Positions 23,754 to 35,432 of a stretch of 36,877 bases of DNA are shown one piece after another. Position 1 is the first letter of the stretch; every line of letters starts with the position of its first letter. The stretch covers positions 1-36,877 of the forward strand of contig JALNQF010000387.1 of the NCBI GenBank assembly GCA_028456385.1. The letters are read 5' to 3'. This stretch comes from Ophiosphaerella korrae (lineage: Eukaryota > Ascomycota > Dothideomycetes > Pleosporales > Phaeosphaeriaceae). The notes beneath the pieces were generated by a model. The model did no database searches. It saw only the letters and a list, made by a program, of their open reading frames with translations, and was not told the DNA's origin. The position numbers and the translations under genes were made by a program.

Positions 23754-24870
23754 CCTTACTAATTTAGTTATTGCGAGAAGTAAAGTGTAAGTAATATATA
23801 GTCTAGCTAATATAATAGTAGAAAGTTTAATAAAACAATTAGGTAAAGCCCCTAAGAGTAGTCTAGAATTAGATAGCACTGTATAGGAAACAATTAAAGG
23901 TCGTCTTAACTAACTAATTAATAATAAAGAAGATATAAAAATAGTAATTAATACCTTAGAAACGTAGAACAAGAAACTACAAGATTACGTAAAATAAAAC
24001 GAGGTACAAATTAAGGCTATTATCTAAGGACAGAACTAGATAGAATTAATTACCTAAAGATTAAAGATAAGTGCAATAAAGAAACTACCTAAGATACTTA
24101 TCCTTAAAAAGTTTAATAGAATAAAGGAAAAACTAAGACCCTTTATTGTATTAGTACAACTTTAAATAGATATATAAGCGCTATACTTTAATATAGAAGA
24201 AAAGAAGGTAATATACATTAGATTATACCTTAAGGAAGACGCAATAAGATAGTACAAACCTTACTAGATAGATTACACGATACATTCTCTAATAACCTAG
24301 AGAAATAAGACTAGAGTTATCTTTAGAAGTTACGAATACTTTACTAAATAAATAAGAGTAGCGTTTAGAGATATAGATATTACCTAACAAGCTAAAGAGT
24401 AACTAGAAAAGCTTATATAAAGTTAGAGCGTTCTAAAATATATATTATAATTTAAATAACTATCTTAAAATATAGAATAGAACGAGTTAGCCTTAATATT
24501 ACGATTTAAGTAAGGACTAAACTCTAAAATCTAATACAAGATAATATATATAGAGAAACTAAAGACGCTAGAAGCCCTAAAGTAATAGGTAATACAAATT
24601 AATAACGATCTTTAAGAATAGAAGAAGAATAAATATAGAGGTTACACCTAGAACTATAATAAGGGAGACCTAATAGTCTTTAATGCTAACAAGGATAAGA
24701 ATAAAAAGAAGAATAAAGACTTTACGTACTTTAACTATAGTAAGAAAGGCTACTACGCAAAAGACTACTAATTATAAAAGAAGAAGGATATAGCATATTA
24801 TAAATATAAGAAACTAGGATACTTTGTAAAAGACTATAGAAGTAAGGACCTAAAGAAAGAAACTTAGTTA
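23754..24870 (+). pseudogene. B5 gag with two zinc knuckles (degenerate)
   Basis: This is the capsid and nucleocapsid region, colinear with B4 9706-10830. The zinc knuckles lie at 24727-24768 and 24796-24837. All six Cys positions read Tyr and both His positions read Tyr, while the Gly before each His position is kept. The capsid segment at about 24090-24600 includes a degraded FRDIDIT stretch near 24367. A run of Lys codons sits before the knuckles. The start codon is lost. Confidence 0.84.
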
Positions 24871-27800
24871 AAAACGTCTAAGAAGAAGAAGGAAGAACTA
24901 CAAGCATAGGCTAAACCTTAAGAAAAAGTAGCTAGGAGTAAAGAAGTATAATACGCAATACTTTACTAGACGTTTTATTATAATAATAACTACTATATAT
25001 ATCTTTCTAGTAAATAAGGAGTAGTATAGTTCTTATAGAAATAGAGATATAGAGTAGCTATAATAAAAGAAAGTAGAATAAAAGCTTAGCTAAAAGAAAC
25101 CGCCTAAGTAATAGACCTACTAGTAGAAGATCTAGAAGGAGAAGAGCCCCTAGTACTATTAATCTAGGCTAAAGGACTAGCACTAGATAAAGAAACTACA
25201 ATAACTACCTCTAAAAAACTACAAAGAAGTAAGAAACAAGTTAGTATAAGAAGTATAGAGTATACCTAGCTAACAATATATAGCTATAATAGCTATATAA
25301 TAATAGATATAGAGGAATAAAATAAAGAATAGAGATTTGTCTAAATATACTTAATAGTTATAAGTATAGAGGAAGCGCACAAAGACTAGAAAGAACGTAA
25401 TCCTAAAGAAATTAAGTTTATACTATTTTAAGAATAGATAAAGTAATATATTATTATAGTAGGAAGAATACTTATACTAAGAGAATAGTAATACTTTATA
25501 AAGAAGACGTAATAGATTAATAAAGCTTATATACTAAGAATACTAGTAGTATACTATATCTTGACTATAAATATACCTAGTAAAGACAAGTACTAGGAGG
25601 GAGATAATAAAATAATAGACCTAGAATATCTAGTATATTTTAAAGTATTATAGATATTATACCTAAACAAGAATTATATTATATATAAAAACCCTAAAGT
25701 AAATAATAATATATAGCCTATAAGAAGAAGAGGCTATAACTATATAAGAGTAATTATAGTAGAAGATATCTAAGGATAGGAAATAATCCTAGAAGATAGA
25801 TACGTAGTAGTAAGACTTAGTCTAAAACTATCTAAAAAATGCGTCTATAGAGAACTATAGTACAAATATAAATATAATAAATATCTAAAATATAAAGAAT
25901 ATAAACTTAAAGTAGGGCTATAGCTTTAGAAAGATAGATAATTTATAAAGACGCTAAAGTAAGAAAAGCTAGAAGGTATAAGAGGCCTATACATTATAAA
26001 AATAGGTATATACTAAAGAAGAAAAGTACGATTAATAATTAATAGTAGAGCTATAAAGAACTTTATATTAAAGAAGTTTATAGAAATATAAGGAATAAAA
26101 TATATAATAAAGAAATACTCTTAATAATTAAGTATAATTAAAGGAAAACTATTCTAGGAACCTATATAGTTTAAGATAGTACCTTTAATACTAAAATTAG
26201 AAGGACTAGAAATTAAGAATATAGTTATAGATATAACGACAATTAACGATAAATAAGATATAATATTAGGAATACTATAGTTATAGATAACTAACCTAAG
26301 AATTAATTAGAGAATAGGAGAAATTAACTACCCTAGACAAGATATACTAAAAGCTAACATAAGTAAATACAAAAGAGAATTCCTAGAAGAATATAAGAAA
26401 TAGGAGAAATAGCTTATTAAGCTAGAAGACTACCTTCTAGAATATTAACTATAGGACTTAGTAATAGAACTAGAAGAAGGTAAAAATATAGGATAGAGCT
26501 TAGTCTACTAAAAAATAGAAGAAGAATCTAAAATTAAGTAAACGTTTATCTAAAACGCAATAAAGAAAGAATAGATAAGAGAGTTTAAATCTTTAGTAGT
26601 ATATAGACTAATATTTGTAGATAAAAAGAGAATAAGTAATAAGAGACTCTACGTAGATTTTAGGAAAACTAACGTAATTACTAACAAGAACTAATACCTA
26701 CTACTATAGATAGATAGAATATAAGATAGACTATAAAGAGCAAGAATCTTTATAAAACTAGATATCTAAAACGCTTACTATTAGATTAGAATTAAAAAAG
26801 GTAATAAATAAAAAATAGTATTTAGAACATAGTATAAACTATATAAATACTTAGTTATACTATTTAGCTTAACGAACGCACTAGCAGCATTCTAAGAAAG
26901 AAATAATATAGTACTAAGAGAGTACTTAGATATATTTATATTTGTATATTTAGACGATATCTTTATATTCTTAGAAATAGAGGAAGAATATATACAATAC
27001 GTATATAAAGTACTAGAGAAACTAGTAGAAAATAAACTATTTCTTAAAATAAGAAAATGCGAGTTTTATACAAAAGAAATAGATTTCCTTAGATTTATTA
27101 CTAAACTAGGAAAAATTAGGATTAACTTAGAAAAGATTAGATTAATTAATAAATAGCTAATAATAAGAAACCTAAAAGAGGTATAGTAGTTTTATAGGCT
27201 AGCTAACTTTTATAGAAAGTTAATAGTAGAATAGTCTAAAGATATAGAACTAATAATAACACTTATAAAAAAAGACACGCTATTTAAATAGATAAAAGAA
27301 TACGACAAAGTATTTAAAAAGATTAAAAGAAAGTTTATAGAAAACCTAGTTATTAGAATATATAACCTAGACCTACTAGCGATAGTAAAGATAGATGCAT
27401 CTAACTTAGTATATAGAATAGTATTAATATAAGAAGACCTAGAAACTAACAAGGAATACTTAGTTAAATACTTCTCTAAGAAGATAAAAATAGTAGAACT
27501 TAACTACCTAATCTATAATAAGGAAATACTAGTAATCTATAAAGTATTTAAATAATAGAGAGTATACTTACAAGGAGTAAAGTATTAAATAAAAGTTTAT
27601 ATAAATTATAAGAATCTTATAAGATTTATAATAAATAAAGAACTATTATAATACTATACGAGATAGTAAGAATTCCTATTAACGTTTAACTTAGAAATTA
27701 TATATATAAAAGGAAAAGATAACTAACTTATAGACGCCCTTAGTAGAAGACTAGACCTATAAGAAGAAATAAGCGCTACTAGTATAGTTCTAGTTAAGAA

Positions 27801-29260
27801 TAAAGAAGGATACTTAGTCCTAAATATACCTAAGATAGCTGCAACACTTAAAAGAAAAAGTAGCGAACTAGACAAATAGATTTAGAAAACAACGCAAGAA
27901 GTATCTAAAGAAATAGAGAAACTAGAAATCTAAGAAGAAATTACATAAGCTTATAAAAGAATATATATCTTAAGTAAGATATAAAGAGAATTTATAAGAT
28001 AATTCTACGATTTACTAGTATATAGTTACTAAGGAATTAAAAAAACATTAGATAGACTACTACGAGACTACTATATTCTAAAAGTAAGATAATTAGTAAT
28101 AGAAGTACTACAAGATTATATAGAATACTATAGGAATAAGTATAATAGATACGCACTATATAGAATATTACAACTAGTAAAAATACTAGAATAACTATAA
28201 GGAGTTATTACAATAGACTTTATTACAAAACTACCTAAGTCTAGAGACCTAATATTAAGAGTTAAATATAATAGAATTATAATAATAGTAGATAAGCTTA
28301 TAAAGTATATATACTTTTAACTATATAAAGAGAAAAGTAAGATAGAGGTTACTATATATTAGGTTCTAGGAACTATAATTAGTTAATATAGACTACTAGA
28401 TAAAATTATTATAGATAGAGATATACAATTTATATTAAAACTATAAGGAATAATATTAGTATAATTAGGAATACAATACATAATATCTATAGTATATTAA
28501 CTATAAATAAATAGATAATTAGAATAAATAAATTAGATAGTAGAATAGTATTTAAGATACTACTTTAACTACAACTAGAATAATTAGGTATAGCTATTAC
28601 CTATAGTATAGTTAGTATACAACAGCGTAAAGAATATAGTAATAGGAGTATTACTTTTTTTCGCGAACTATAGATTTAAACCTAATATATACTAGATACT
28701 AAAGAATTAGATATCTTAGTCTCTAAGAAGAGAAAACTTTACTAATAGACTTAAAGATATATATAACTAATTAAGATAGGATATAGAATTCTTATATAAC
28801 TATATAATAAAGTACTATAACAAGAAATATAAAGAGAGACCTTAATTTAAAGAGGGAGAAAAAGTATAGTTAGTATAAAAGAATATTAAGAGTAAACGCC
28901 TAAATTTAAAACTAGACTACGTTAAGATAAGACTATACAAAATTAAGAAAGAAGTTATACTAGTTATATTTAGATTAAAGCTACTAAATAAGTTAAGGAT
29001 ATACCTAATATTTTATATAGCCCTACTAGAATAAGTACTATAGGACGTAGAACTACTAGTGTACAAAGTAGATACGTATAGAGAATAAGAAGAATAGGAA
29101 GTTAAAGAAATCTTATAATACTAGTTCTATAATAGAAGAAATTATTACTTAGTAGAATAGATAGGTATAGATAAAAAAGGACAACTATAGGAAAAAATAT
29201 AGGAACTAGAAAACAATCTTAATTACTCTAAGAAACTAAAGGACTACTAAAGTTAAAACC
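24870..29260 (+). pseudogene. B5 pol: protease, RT, RNase H, integrase, chromodomain
   Basis: This is the degenerate polyprotein of B5. After the linker the protease triad reads Asn-Ser-Arg, with the Asn codon at 26041-26043. Reverse transcriptase covers about 26345-27330 and its catalytic Tyr-Leu-Asp-Asp is intact at 26947-26958. Asp-Asp survives because it is coded GAC GAT without a TpG. RNase H begins near 27390 with Ile-Asp-Ala-Ser. Integrase spans about 27960-28750 and the chromodomain about 29095-29260. TAA/TAG codons at Gln and Trp positions break the frame throughout. Confidence 0.87.
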
Positions 29261-29912
29261 CTCTAGAACGCCTAGTAGTAAACTAAGAGAACTAACATTA
29301 CTAATAATAGATAGAGAGACAATAGGAACGTCTAATATAGGATCTACTATAATAAACACCTTATCTAAGTCTAGCTTAGCTTCTAGAGCTACTAACTATT
29401 TAGCTAATTTCTTATTATTTAAGGCCTTTATCTTATAAAAGTAAGAAAGATAAGCTTAATTCTTTACTAGCTTACTCTATATAAGCTCTTAGATTTACTT
29501 ATACTTAGCTTTAGCCTCTACAATTTAAGATAGTAATTTCTCTTAAGTTTAGTTAATAGCTTTCTCTATTATTATTAAGCCTAGACGTAAGAATAAGTAT
29601 AATAAACGTATACTTAGAAAGAGAAATACTAGATACGTTATAAGAACTACGCATATTTATACAAATATACACCTTATAAGCCTTACTATTATTTATAGAA
29701 ATAATATAAAGAAAAGACTTAAGGTTTAATTTAGGAGAAGTATAACAAGAATAAAGAAATATTTTAACACTATTATATAATACGTAATTAGTAAGAAGAT
29801 AGCAACAACGTATAGATAAAATAGGTATAAGGGAAGATAAAGAACTCTATATTAATAAAGAAACTAGATTAATAACTTTAGCTTTAGGATAGATAAACTA
29901 GGACCTACTTAG
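29228..29912 (-). pseudogene. Candidate antisense ORF of B5 (opposite to pol)
   Basis: This is the B5 copy of the antisense frame. Read leftward from 29912, the first frame has two TAG stops in about 115 codons. It meets the shared frame break at about 29567-29561, and the second frame runs to a TAG at 29230-29228. The second part is Lys/Ala/Glu/Leu-rich and includes KALNNKK. It is very close to the B3 copy, as expected for the same subtype. The function is unknown and coding is unproven. Confidence 0.38.
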
Positions 29913-29924
29913 AGGGGGAGATAG
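29911..29924 (+). other. Polypurine tract of B5
   Basis: AGAGGGGGAGATAG lies directly before the 3' LTR. It is the expected primer for plus-strand DNA synthesis and is the same as in B4. Confidence 0.8.
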
Positions 29925-30351
29925 TGTTATAGGTGTAATAGAAGAAATCGAGATAGAGCTAATTAGTCCTAATTTAGATACTAACGAACTATAGGATAAG
30001 TAAAGTAATAATCTCGATTAGGAGACTATATATAATTAAGATACTTAAAGTAATCTATAATTTATAGACTCTTAGCGTTAATAGATTATAGATTAGAACA
30101 ATCTATAATCTACTAGCTTTAGCAACTATAGATTATAGATTACAATAAGTATATAGTTAGTAGGATGTGTATTATTAGAATAGTATTAGTAATTTAATCT
30201 ATTAACTATAGAACGCTAATACAAGATAGTTATAAAATATCTTCTATTATTTATAGTTATTATAGATTACTCTACGAGCTTTTACTATTACTTTATAATC
30301 TACTAACTTCTTTTATAGGTACTTATAGTTAATAATAGGTAGCCTATTATA
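29925..30351 (+). repeat. B5 3' LTR
   Basis: It is 427 bp, starts TGTTATAGG and ends TATTATA, and is followed by ctaag, the target duplication. It carries the same cluster of inverted tctataatcta motifs as the 5' LTR. Confidence 0.93.
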
Positions 30352-30356
30352 CTAAG

Positions 30357-33300
30357 TCTATTACGTATTAAGTTAAGTTCTACTTATAAGTAAGTACGTA
30401 TATTAAATAGACTTCTACCTATATTATTAAAAACGTAAGCTAATTTAACTTTATTTTAGGATTTTTATAGCGTAAGACCTATACTATTAAACCTAACTAC
30501 TACTATAGAACGTTATTATTCCCTAATATTTACTACTAATAGTACTACTAGATAACTAATAAAATCCCCTTAGTAGTATACTATAGTATACCTAGATATT
30601 ACTTTACTATAGCTTTAAAGAAGCTAGTACTTAAACTATTATCTACTCCTATAGAGCTCTTATGTAAGTACCTTAATAGGTATAAATAGAACTTATTAAT
30701 AGATATTTAAACTATTAGTTATTATATAATTAAGGCCTTTACTAGAAGAAGTAGATATACGCTTATAGTACTTACTTTAGATAAAATACTACTACTAGTA
30801 TACTACTATAAAGTAGCTAGAGAAGTAGATTACGTGTAATTTTATAAACTACTACTTATAGTAGAGCTTAAGGATATCTTATCTATAGAGCTACTCTAAC
30901 TATATTAAGACCTAATACCCTATTTTAATAAGAAAGCTACTAAAGAACTTTCTCTTTATAAGTTATATAACCTAGAAATTACCTTTAAACTTAGCGTAAA
31001 AATCCTAGACGCTAAACCTTACTTTTTTACTTAAAAATAAGATAAAGTAATCTAGAAATATATCTAAGAAATAGAAGGTAAAGGCTTTGTTAGTAAATAT
31101 AGCTCTTTAGCTAGGAATAACCTACTAATTATAGCTAAACTAGATAGTAGCTTATAAGTTTATATAGACTACTATAAGCTAAATAAATCTACTATTAAAG
31201 ACTAGTACTCTATTTTATTCTTTAGAGAAATACTAGCCTACCTAAATAAAGTAAAGATTTTCTCTAAATTTAATATAATATACGCCTTTTACTACTTACG
31301 TATTACTTTAAATTTAGAATAGCTAACTACTTTTATTACTTACTTTAGTATATATACTTATAAAGTAGTACTCTTTAGCTTTACTAACGTACTAGCTACT
31401 TTCTAGTACGCTATTAACTTAGCCTTACTAGAATATTTAGATAACTTCTACACTATATATATAGATAACGTCTTAGTATACTCTAATAATAAAATAAACT
31501 ATATCTAGTATATTTATAAAGTACTTATACAACTAAAAGAGTAAGGCTTCTATATAGACTCTAAAAAATCTAGCCTTTATACTACTTTAGTTAAGTTTTT
31601 AAGTATAATTATCTCTAATAAAGGAATTATAATAGATCTCTCTAAAGTTAAAGCTATCTAGGAGTAAGAAATACTAAAGACTACTAAAGAAGTCTTAGCC
31701 TTTCTAGGCTATACTAGATTCCTCTAGTACTTTATTAAGGATTACTTAAGCCTTACTTTACTACTTACTAAGTTAATTAAGTCTAAGGTTATTACTAAAC
31801 TTATAAAAAGAGATAGGCTACTCTTTTAAAAGACTTAGTATAAGCCTTTTATAATTACCTAAGAATATATAGATACTTTTAATAAACTAAAAGCTACTTT
31901 TTAGCTAAGAGTAGTTTTACTTTACTTTAATCTCTTAAAACTAATCTATATCTAAACTAACGCTTTAGAGTAGGCTTTAGGTAGAGTAATAAGCTAACTA
32001 AACTAAGATAGAATCTAATAGCTAGTTAGCTTCTTTTTAAAAAAATACACCTTAGTAGAATATAATTATAATATCTACAACCTAGAACTTATAGCTACAA
32101 TCTAAGTATTTAAAGAGTAAAAACTAGAGCTTATAAGTAGCCTATATATAATCTACGTTATAATAAACTACTATAATTTAGAAACTTTTATAATAACTAA
32201 AAAACTTAATTGCTACTAGGCTTACTAGTTATTACTCCTATCCTAATTTAACTTCTATATTAAATATATACCTAGTAATATAAATAAGGTTATAGACGCC
32301 CTAAGCTACTAACTATAGGATTACTCTATAGACGATTCTAATCTACAAGTATTAGGAGCTAACTAAATTATCTTAAGCCCTTAAGTCTTAGCCCTAGGTA
32401 TAAAACCTACGCTAAATATAGTAATTTATACTCTAAGCTTTATAGACTTATAAAAGCTAGATAGATTTATACTAAAATAAGCTACTATAGTATACACTTA
32501 CTTTTACTATATTATAGGAATAAAACCTAAATTAGTAAACCTACTAGAAGATTTTCTACTACTCTATAATAGAGAACTAGACCTAGAACTTCTACTATAT
32601 ATTATTAACCTACACCTAATATAAAAATTACTAGATATAGCGTATTTAGAAGACTACGTAGCCTAAGCTATATTTACTACTATAGATAGTAGATAATAAA
32701 AACTATTAAAAGCCTTCTATAAAGTAAGATACTACTTCTTATATACTAATATTAGCTCTACTAGATTAGAAAAAGAAAAGTACCTCTAGGTTAATAAAAC
32801 GCGTCTATATATCCCCCTAAACGCCTATCTACGCTACTAAATCTTTAATTTATACTATAACTATTAGTTAGTAGGCTATAAAGGACTCTATAGTACGCTA
32901 TATCTAATATATAAGTACTATTATTAGCTTAAGATACTTTAAGCTATTAAGTAATTTTATAATATATACCTAATCTACTACTATATAAAGAACTTATAAG
33001 ATAGTAAACTTAGTTACTTTTAACCTATACTAATTCTCTATATACTCTAGACTAATATCTTAGTAGACTATATTTAAGCCTTACTAGCTAGTAAAAATAG
33101 TAGCTAGATTTAGAAATATATCTTAGTAATATACTACTACTTTATAAAAAGACGCTATTTCTTCTCTTATAAGTCTCTAAAACCTAAAGAAGCTACCTAA
33201 TATTTTATATCTATTTTTAAGCTTTATAGAGTCTCTATAAATATTATATCTAATAAAAGGATAACTTTTATTAGCTAATTCTAGCGCTATATATATAAAC

Positions 33301-34140
33301 GCCTTTATATTACGTAAAAGCTCTTAACTACTTACTACCTAGAAACTAATAGCTAAACTAAGTAAGTAAATTAAGCCCTAGAAATCTTTCTAAAGTAATA
33401 CGTTAACTACGCGTAAGATAACTAGGTAGCCTAGCTATACGTAGCTAAGTTCTAAGTAAATAACACTATTAATATATCTATTAAGATAACTCTATTTCTT
33501 GTAGATCTAGGGTATTACTCTTATAGTAGTATATACTCTAGTAAAAATAATAAAGACTAACTTAACCTAGCTTAGTATAACTAACGTATATAAGTAGATA
33601 AGCTACTTAACGCCTATAGTAACTTAGTAGCCTACTTTAAAGAAAAAATACTCTAGGCGTAATAAAAGTAAGTAGCTTAAGCTAATACTTTATACTAAAG
33701 TAGACTAGTATATAAAGTTAGTAACTAAGCCTATATTAGTATAGCTAATTAGAAAACTACTTACTTAACTCTAAAATTAGACTACTAATAAGTAAGCCTA
33801 TACTCTATTAAGAGAGTTATCTATAATAGTAAAGTATATAAGCTAGTACTACTCTAAGAAATACTAAGTAAAGGCGTATTCCTAGTCTTTTCTCTAAAAC
33901 TCTTACACCCTAAGGACTAGAAGCCTTTACTAGATTAAGACCTACTATAGCTAATCTTTATTATTATTACTAATAAAGAAACTAGTAGCGTATATAAAGA
34001 ATACTTAGTAGAAGCTATCTTAGACGTACGCTTTAAAGAGCGTAGAAAATACGTAAGATAGTACTACCTAGTTTACTAGACTAGCTATAACAAACCTATA
34101 TAGAAGCTAGTAGAAGAATTTATAAAATATAAAGCTACCT
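30357..34140 (+). pseudogene. A1 pol: protease end, RT, RNase H, integrase, chromodomain
   Basis: This is the A1 polyprotein after the B5 insertion. The protease end shows an ILG-type motif near 30447-30475. Reverse transcriptase covers about 30850-31650, with the primer-grip, LGI and Tyr-Ile-Asp-Asn (31458-31469, from Tyr-Ile-Asp-Asp) regions readable. RNase H spans about 31950-32330 and ends in a degraded DALS motif near 32296. Integrase spans about 32830-33560, with a recognisable Tyr-x-x-Glu-Thr-Asn/Asp region at 33333-33390 and a VNYxQDN stretch near 33402. A chromodomain (EYLVEAILD-like) begins near 34000. The order reverse transcriptase, RNase H, integrase, chromodomain identifies a Ty3/gypsy chromovirus-type element. 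Stops are TAA or TAG at Gln/Trp positions. Confidence 0.87.
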
Positions 34141-34436
34141 TTAACTTTTACTAGAACTACCTAGAAAAAGCTAAACTACTAACTCTACGTATACCTAAAA
34201 AATAGAGCCCTAATAAAGATATAACCTATTAGGGCACTCTAGCCTATTAATAGGCGTAAAAAAGCCCTTTATAAAGTATAATTACTACCTTTAACTCTTA
34301 CTAAAACTACTTAGAGAAGCTTAAAATACTAACTATACGCCTAAAATAGAGCTCTAATAAAGACGTAACCTAGTAGAGTACTCTAGCTATTAGTATGTAT
34401 AAAAAGGCCCTATAAGGCGCAATTAAAAAACTTTAC
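34137..34436 (+). repeat. 150-bp tandem duplication after the A1 chromodomain
   Basis: Two diverged direct copies lie head to tail, starting ACCTTTAAC at 34137 and again at 34287, a period of 150 bases (50 codons). Both contain tagagc-y-ctaataaaga and a following g-r-cgtaa / gtataaaaa-like stretch. Differences are a mix of transitions and small changes, so the duplication is old. It directly follows or extends the chromodomain end of pol. Confidence 0.75.
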
Positions 34437-34462
34437 TACTAGCTAAAGCTAAATTATAGCGT

Positions 34463-34489
34463 AAAAAAAAAAAAAAAAAAAAAAAAAAA
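34463..34489 (+). repeat. Run of 27 adenines
   Basis: An uninterrupted A homopolymer lies 600 bp before the A1 3' LTR. No LINE or SINE boundary or target duplication is visible around it. It may be a slippage tract or part of the A1 tail. Its length in the assembly may not be exact. Confidence 0.9.
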
Positions 34490-35100
34490 TAGTAAGAGTA
34501 GTTTACCTTAGCTAGTAAGTGTAGGACTCTTTTTAGGTTAGGGCCTACCCCTACTACTATAGCTATAACTACTACGCTCCCTTATAACTAGTTACGTGTA
34601 GGCCTAGTTTACTATTATAGAATTTACGACTAGCTACTAAATTCCTAGCTAAGGTAGCTCTATACTAACTACCCCTTAATACTTATAAATATTAGGCTTA
34701 CTAAGTCCCCTATATTAATAAACCTACCTATTACAAAGCCTATATCTATAGTAAGTACTTATATAGAGATCTAGCGCTATTAAGTTACTTAGTAGTATTA
34801 ACTTCGCCTTCTTTTATACTATATATAAATACTTTTAAGTTTAATTTTATTAGTGTAAGGTAAAAGTAGTAGAAAAGAGTTTATAGTTTATACGTTTTAT
34901 ATATAGAAGTTACGCGCGTTTTAATTTTATACTAAAATTAGTAAAAACTTTAGCTCTATACTCTATAAATAATAATTTTAACTCTAAAAACAGTTAACCT
35001 CCTTAACCCTAGCTACTACTACTACTACCTAATAGGTATTATTAGTTAATTAGAGCCCTTTTTAAGCTCTAGGAATTTACTCTTTAAAAGGAGAAAGACG
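34490..35100 (+). other. A1 3' untranslated tail and purine tract
   Basis: This is non-coding sequence between the A tract and the A1 3' LTR. It is less depleted in G+C than the pol region. I see no frame worth reporting. The end, AAAGGAGAAAGACG at 35087-35100, is purine-rich and lies against the LTR, so it is the likely polypurine tract, although the final CG is atypical. Confidence 0.6.
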
Positions 35101-35432
35101 TATAAGAGAGTTATCTCTTATATCTCTTATTTTTGTACTAATATTAGTAAGTTTATAACTTACTAATATTGTAAACTTATTAATATTATAAACTTACTAA
35201 TATATTAGTAAGTTTATAACTTACTAACATCGTAAACTTACTAATATTGTAAACTTACTAATATTGTAAACTTACTAATATTTAACTACTTTTTTACTTT
35301 TAGTTAGCGCTTAGTAAGCTACTAGTTATATATACCTAGTACTTACTTAGATAGCTTTATCTACTATTTACTCTTTTTAGTTAATTATTAAAACTACTTT
35401 ATTAAGTTATCTTACGTAAAGTCTACCTTATA
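35101..35432 (+). repeat. A1 3' LTR
   Basis: It is 332 bp, 78 bp longer than the 5' LTR, because the aacttactaatatt / gtaaacttactaatatt array is expanded (about 35142-35281) and includes a second copy of the hairpin. The ends are TATAAGAG and ACCTTATA, and tatag follows as the target duplication. Confidence 0.9.

Larger units (their letters stand above)
23327..30351 (+). mobile_element. Family B Ty3/gypsy element B5, complete, nested in A1
   Basis: B5 is a full-length + strand element of 7025 bp with two LTRs of 427 bp, flanked by ctaag at 23322-23326 and 30352-30356. It is inserted in the protease domain of A1 and is therefore younger than A1. It is the same LTR subtype as B3. The reverse transcriptase keeps an intact Tyr-Leu-Asp-Asp, and both zinc knuckles keep the internal Gly where B4 has lost it. 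It is nonetheless broken by many stops. Confidence 0.93.
19751..35432 (+). mobile_element. Family A Ty3/gypsy element A1, complete with nested B5
   Basis: A1 is a + strand LTR retrotransposon. Its LTRs are 254 bp and 332 bp and it is flanked by tatag at 19746-19750 and 35433-35437. Without the nested B5 and one target copy it is about 8.65 kb. The internal order is gag-like region, protease (split by B5), reverse transcriptase, RNase H, integrase, chromodomain, a tail with a tandem duplication and an A tract, a purine-rich stretch and the 3' LTR. The protein motifs are Ty3/gypsy but clearly different from family B. All frames carry RIP-type stops. It sits inside the B2 3' LTR. Confidence 0.9.

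Noticed and set aside
27210..27452. 80-codon ATG-started frame on the - strand
   Set aside because: It lies antisense to the reverse transcriptase/RNase H junction of B5. The translation is low-complexity (Ile, Ser, Leu, Tyr), and it has no conserved start or context. It is a composition effect of T-rich antisense RIP DNA.
34463..34489. Poly(A) tail of a LINE or SINE
   Set aside because: No reverse transcriptase of LINE type, no 5' boundary and no target duplication flank it; it sits inside the A1 tail.
35142..35281. CRISPR-like or satellite array
   Set aside because: The repeated units are adjacent without spacers, carry hairpins, and belong to the family A LTR, as the shorter copies at 19421 and 19751 show.
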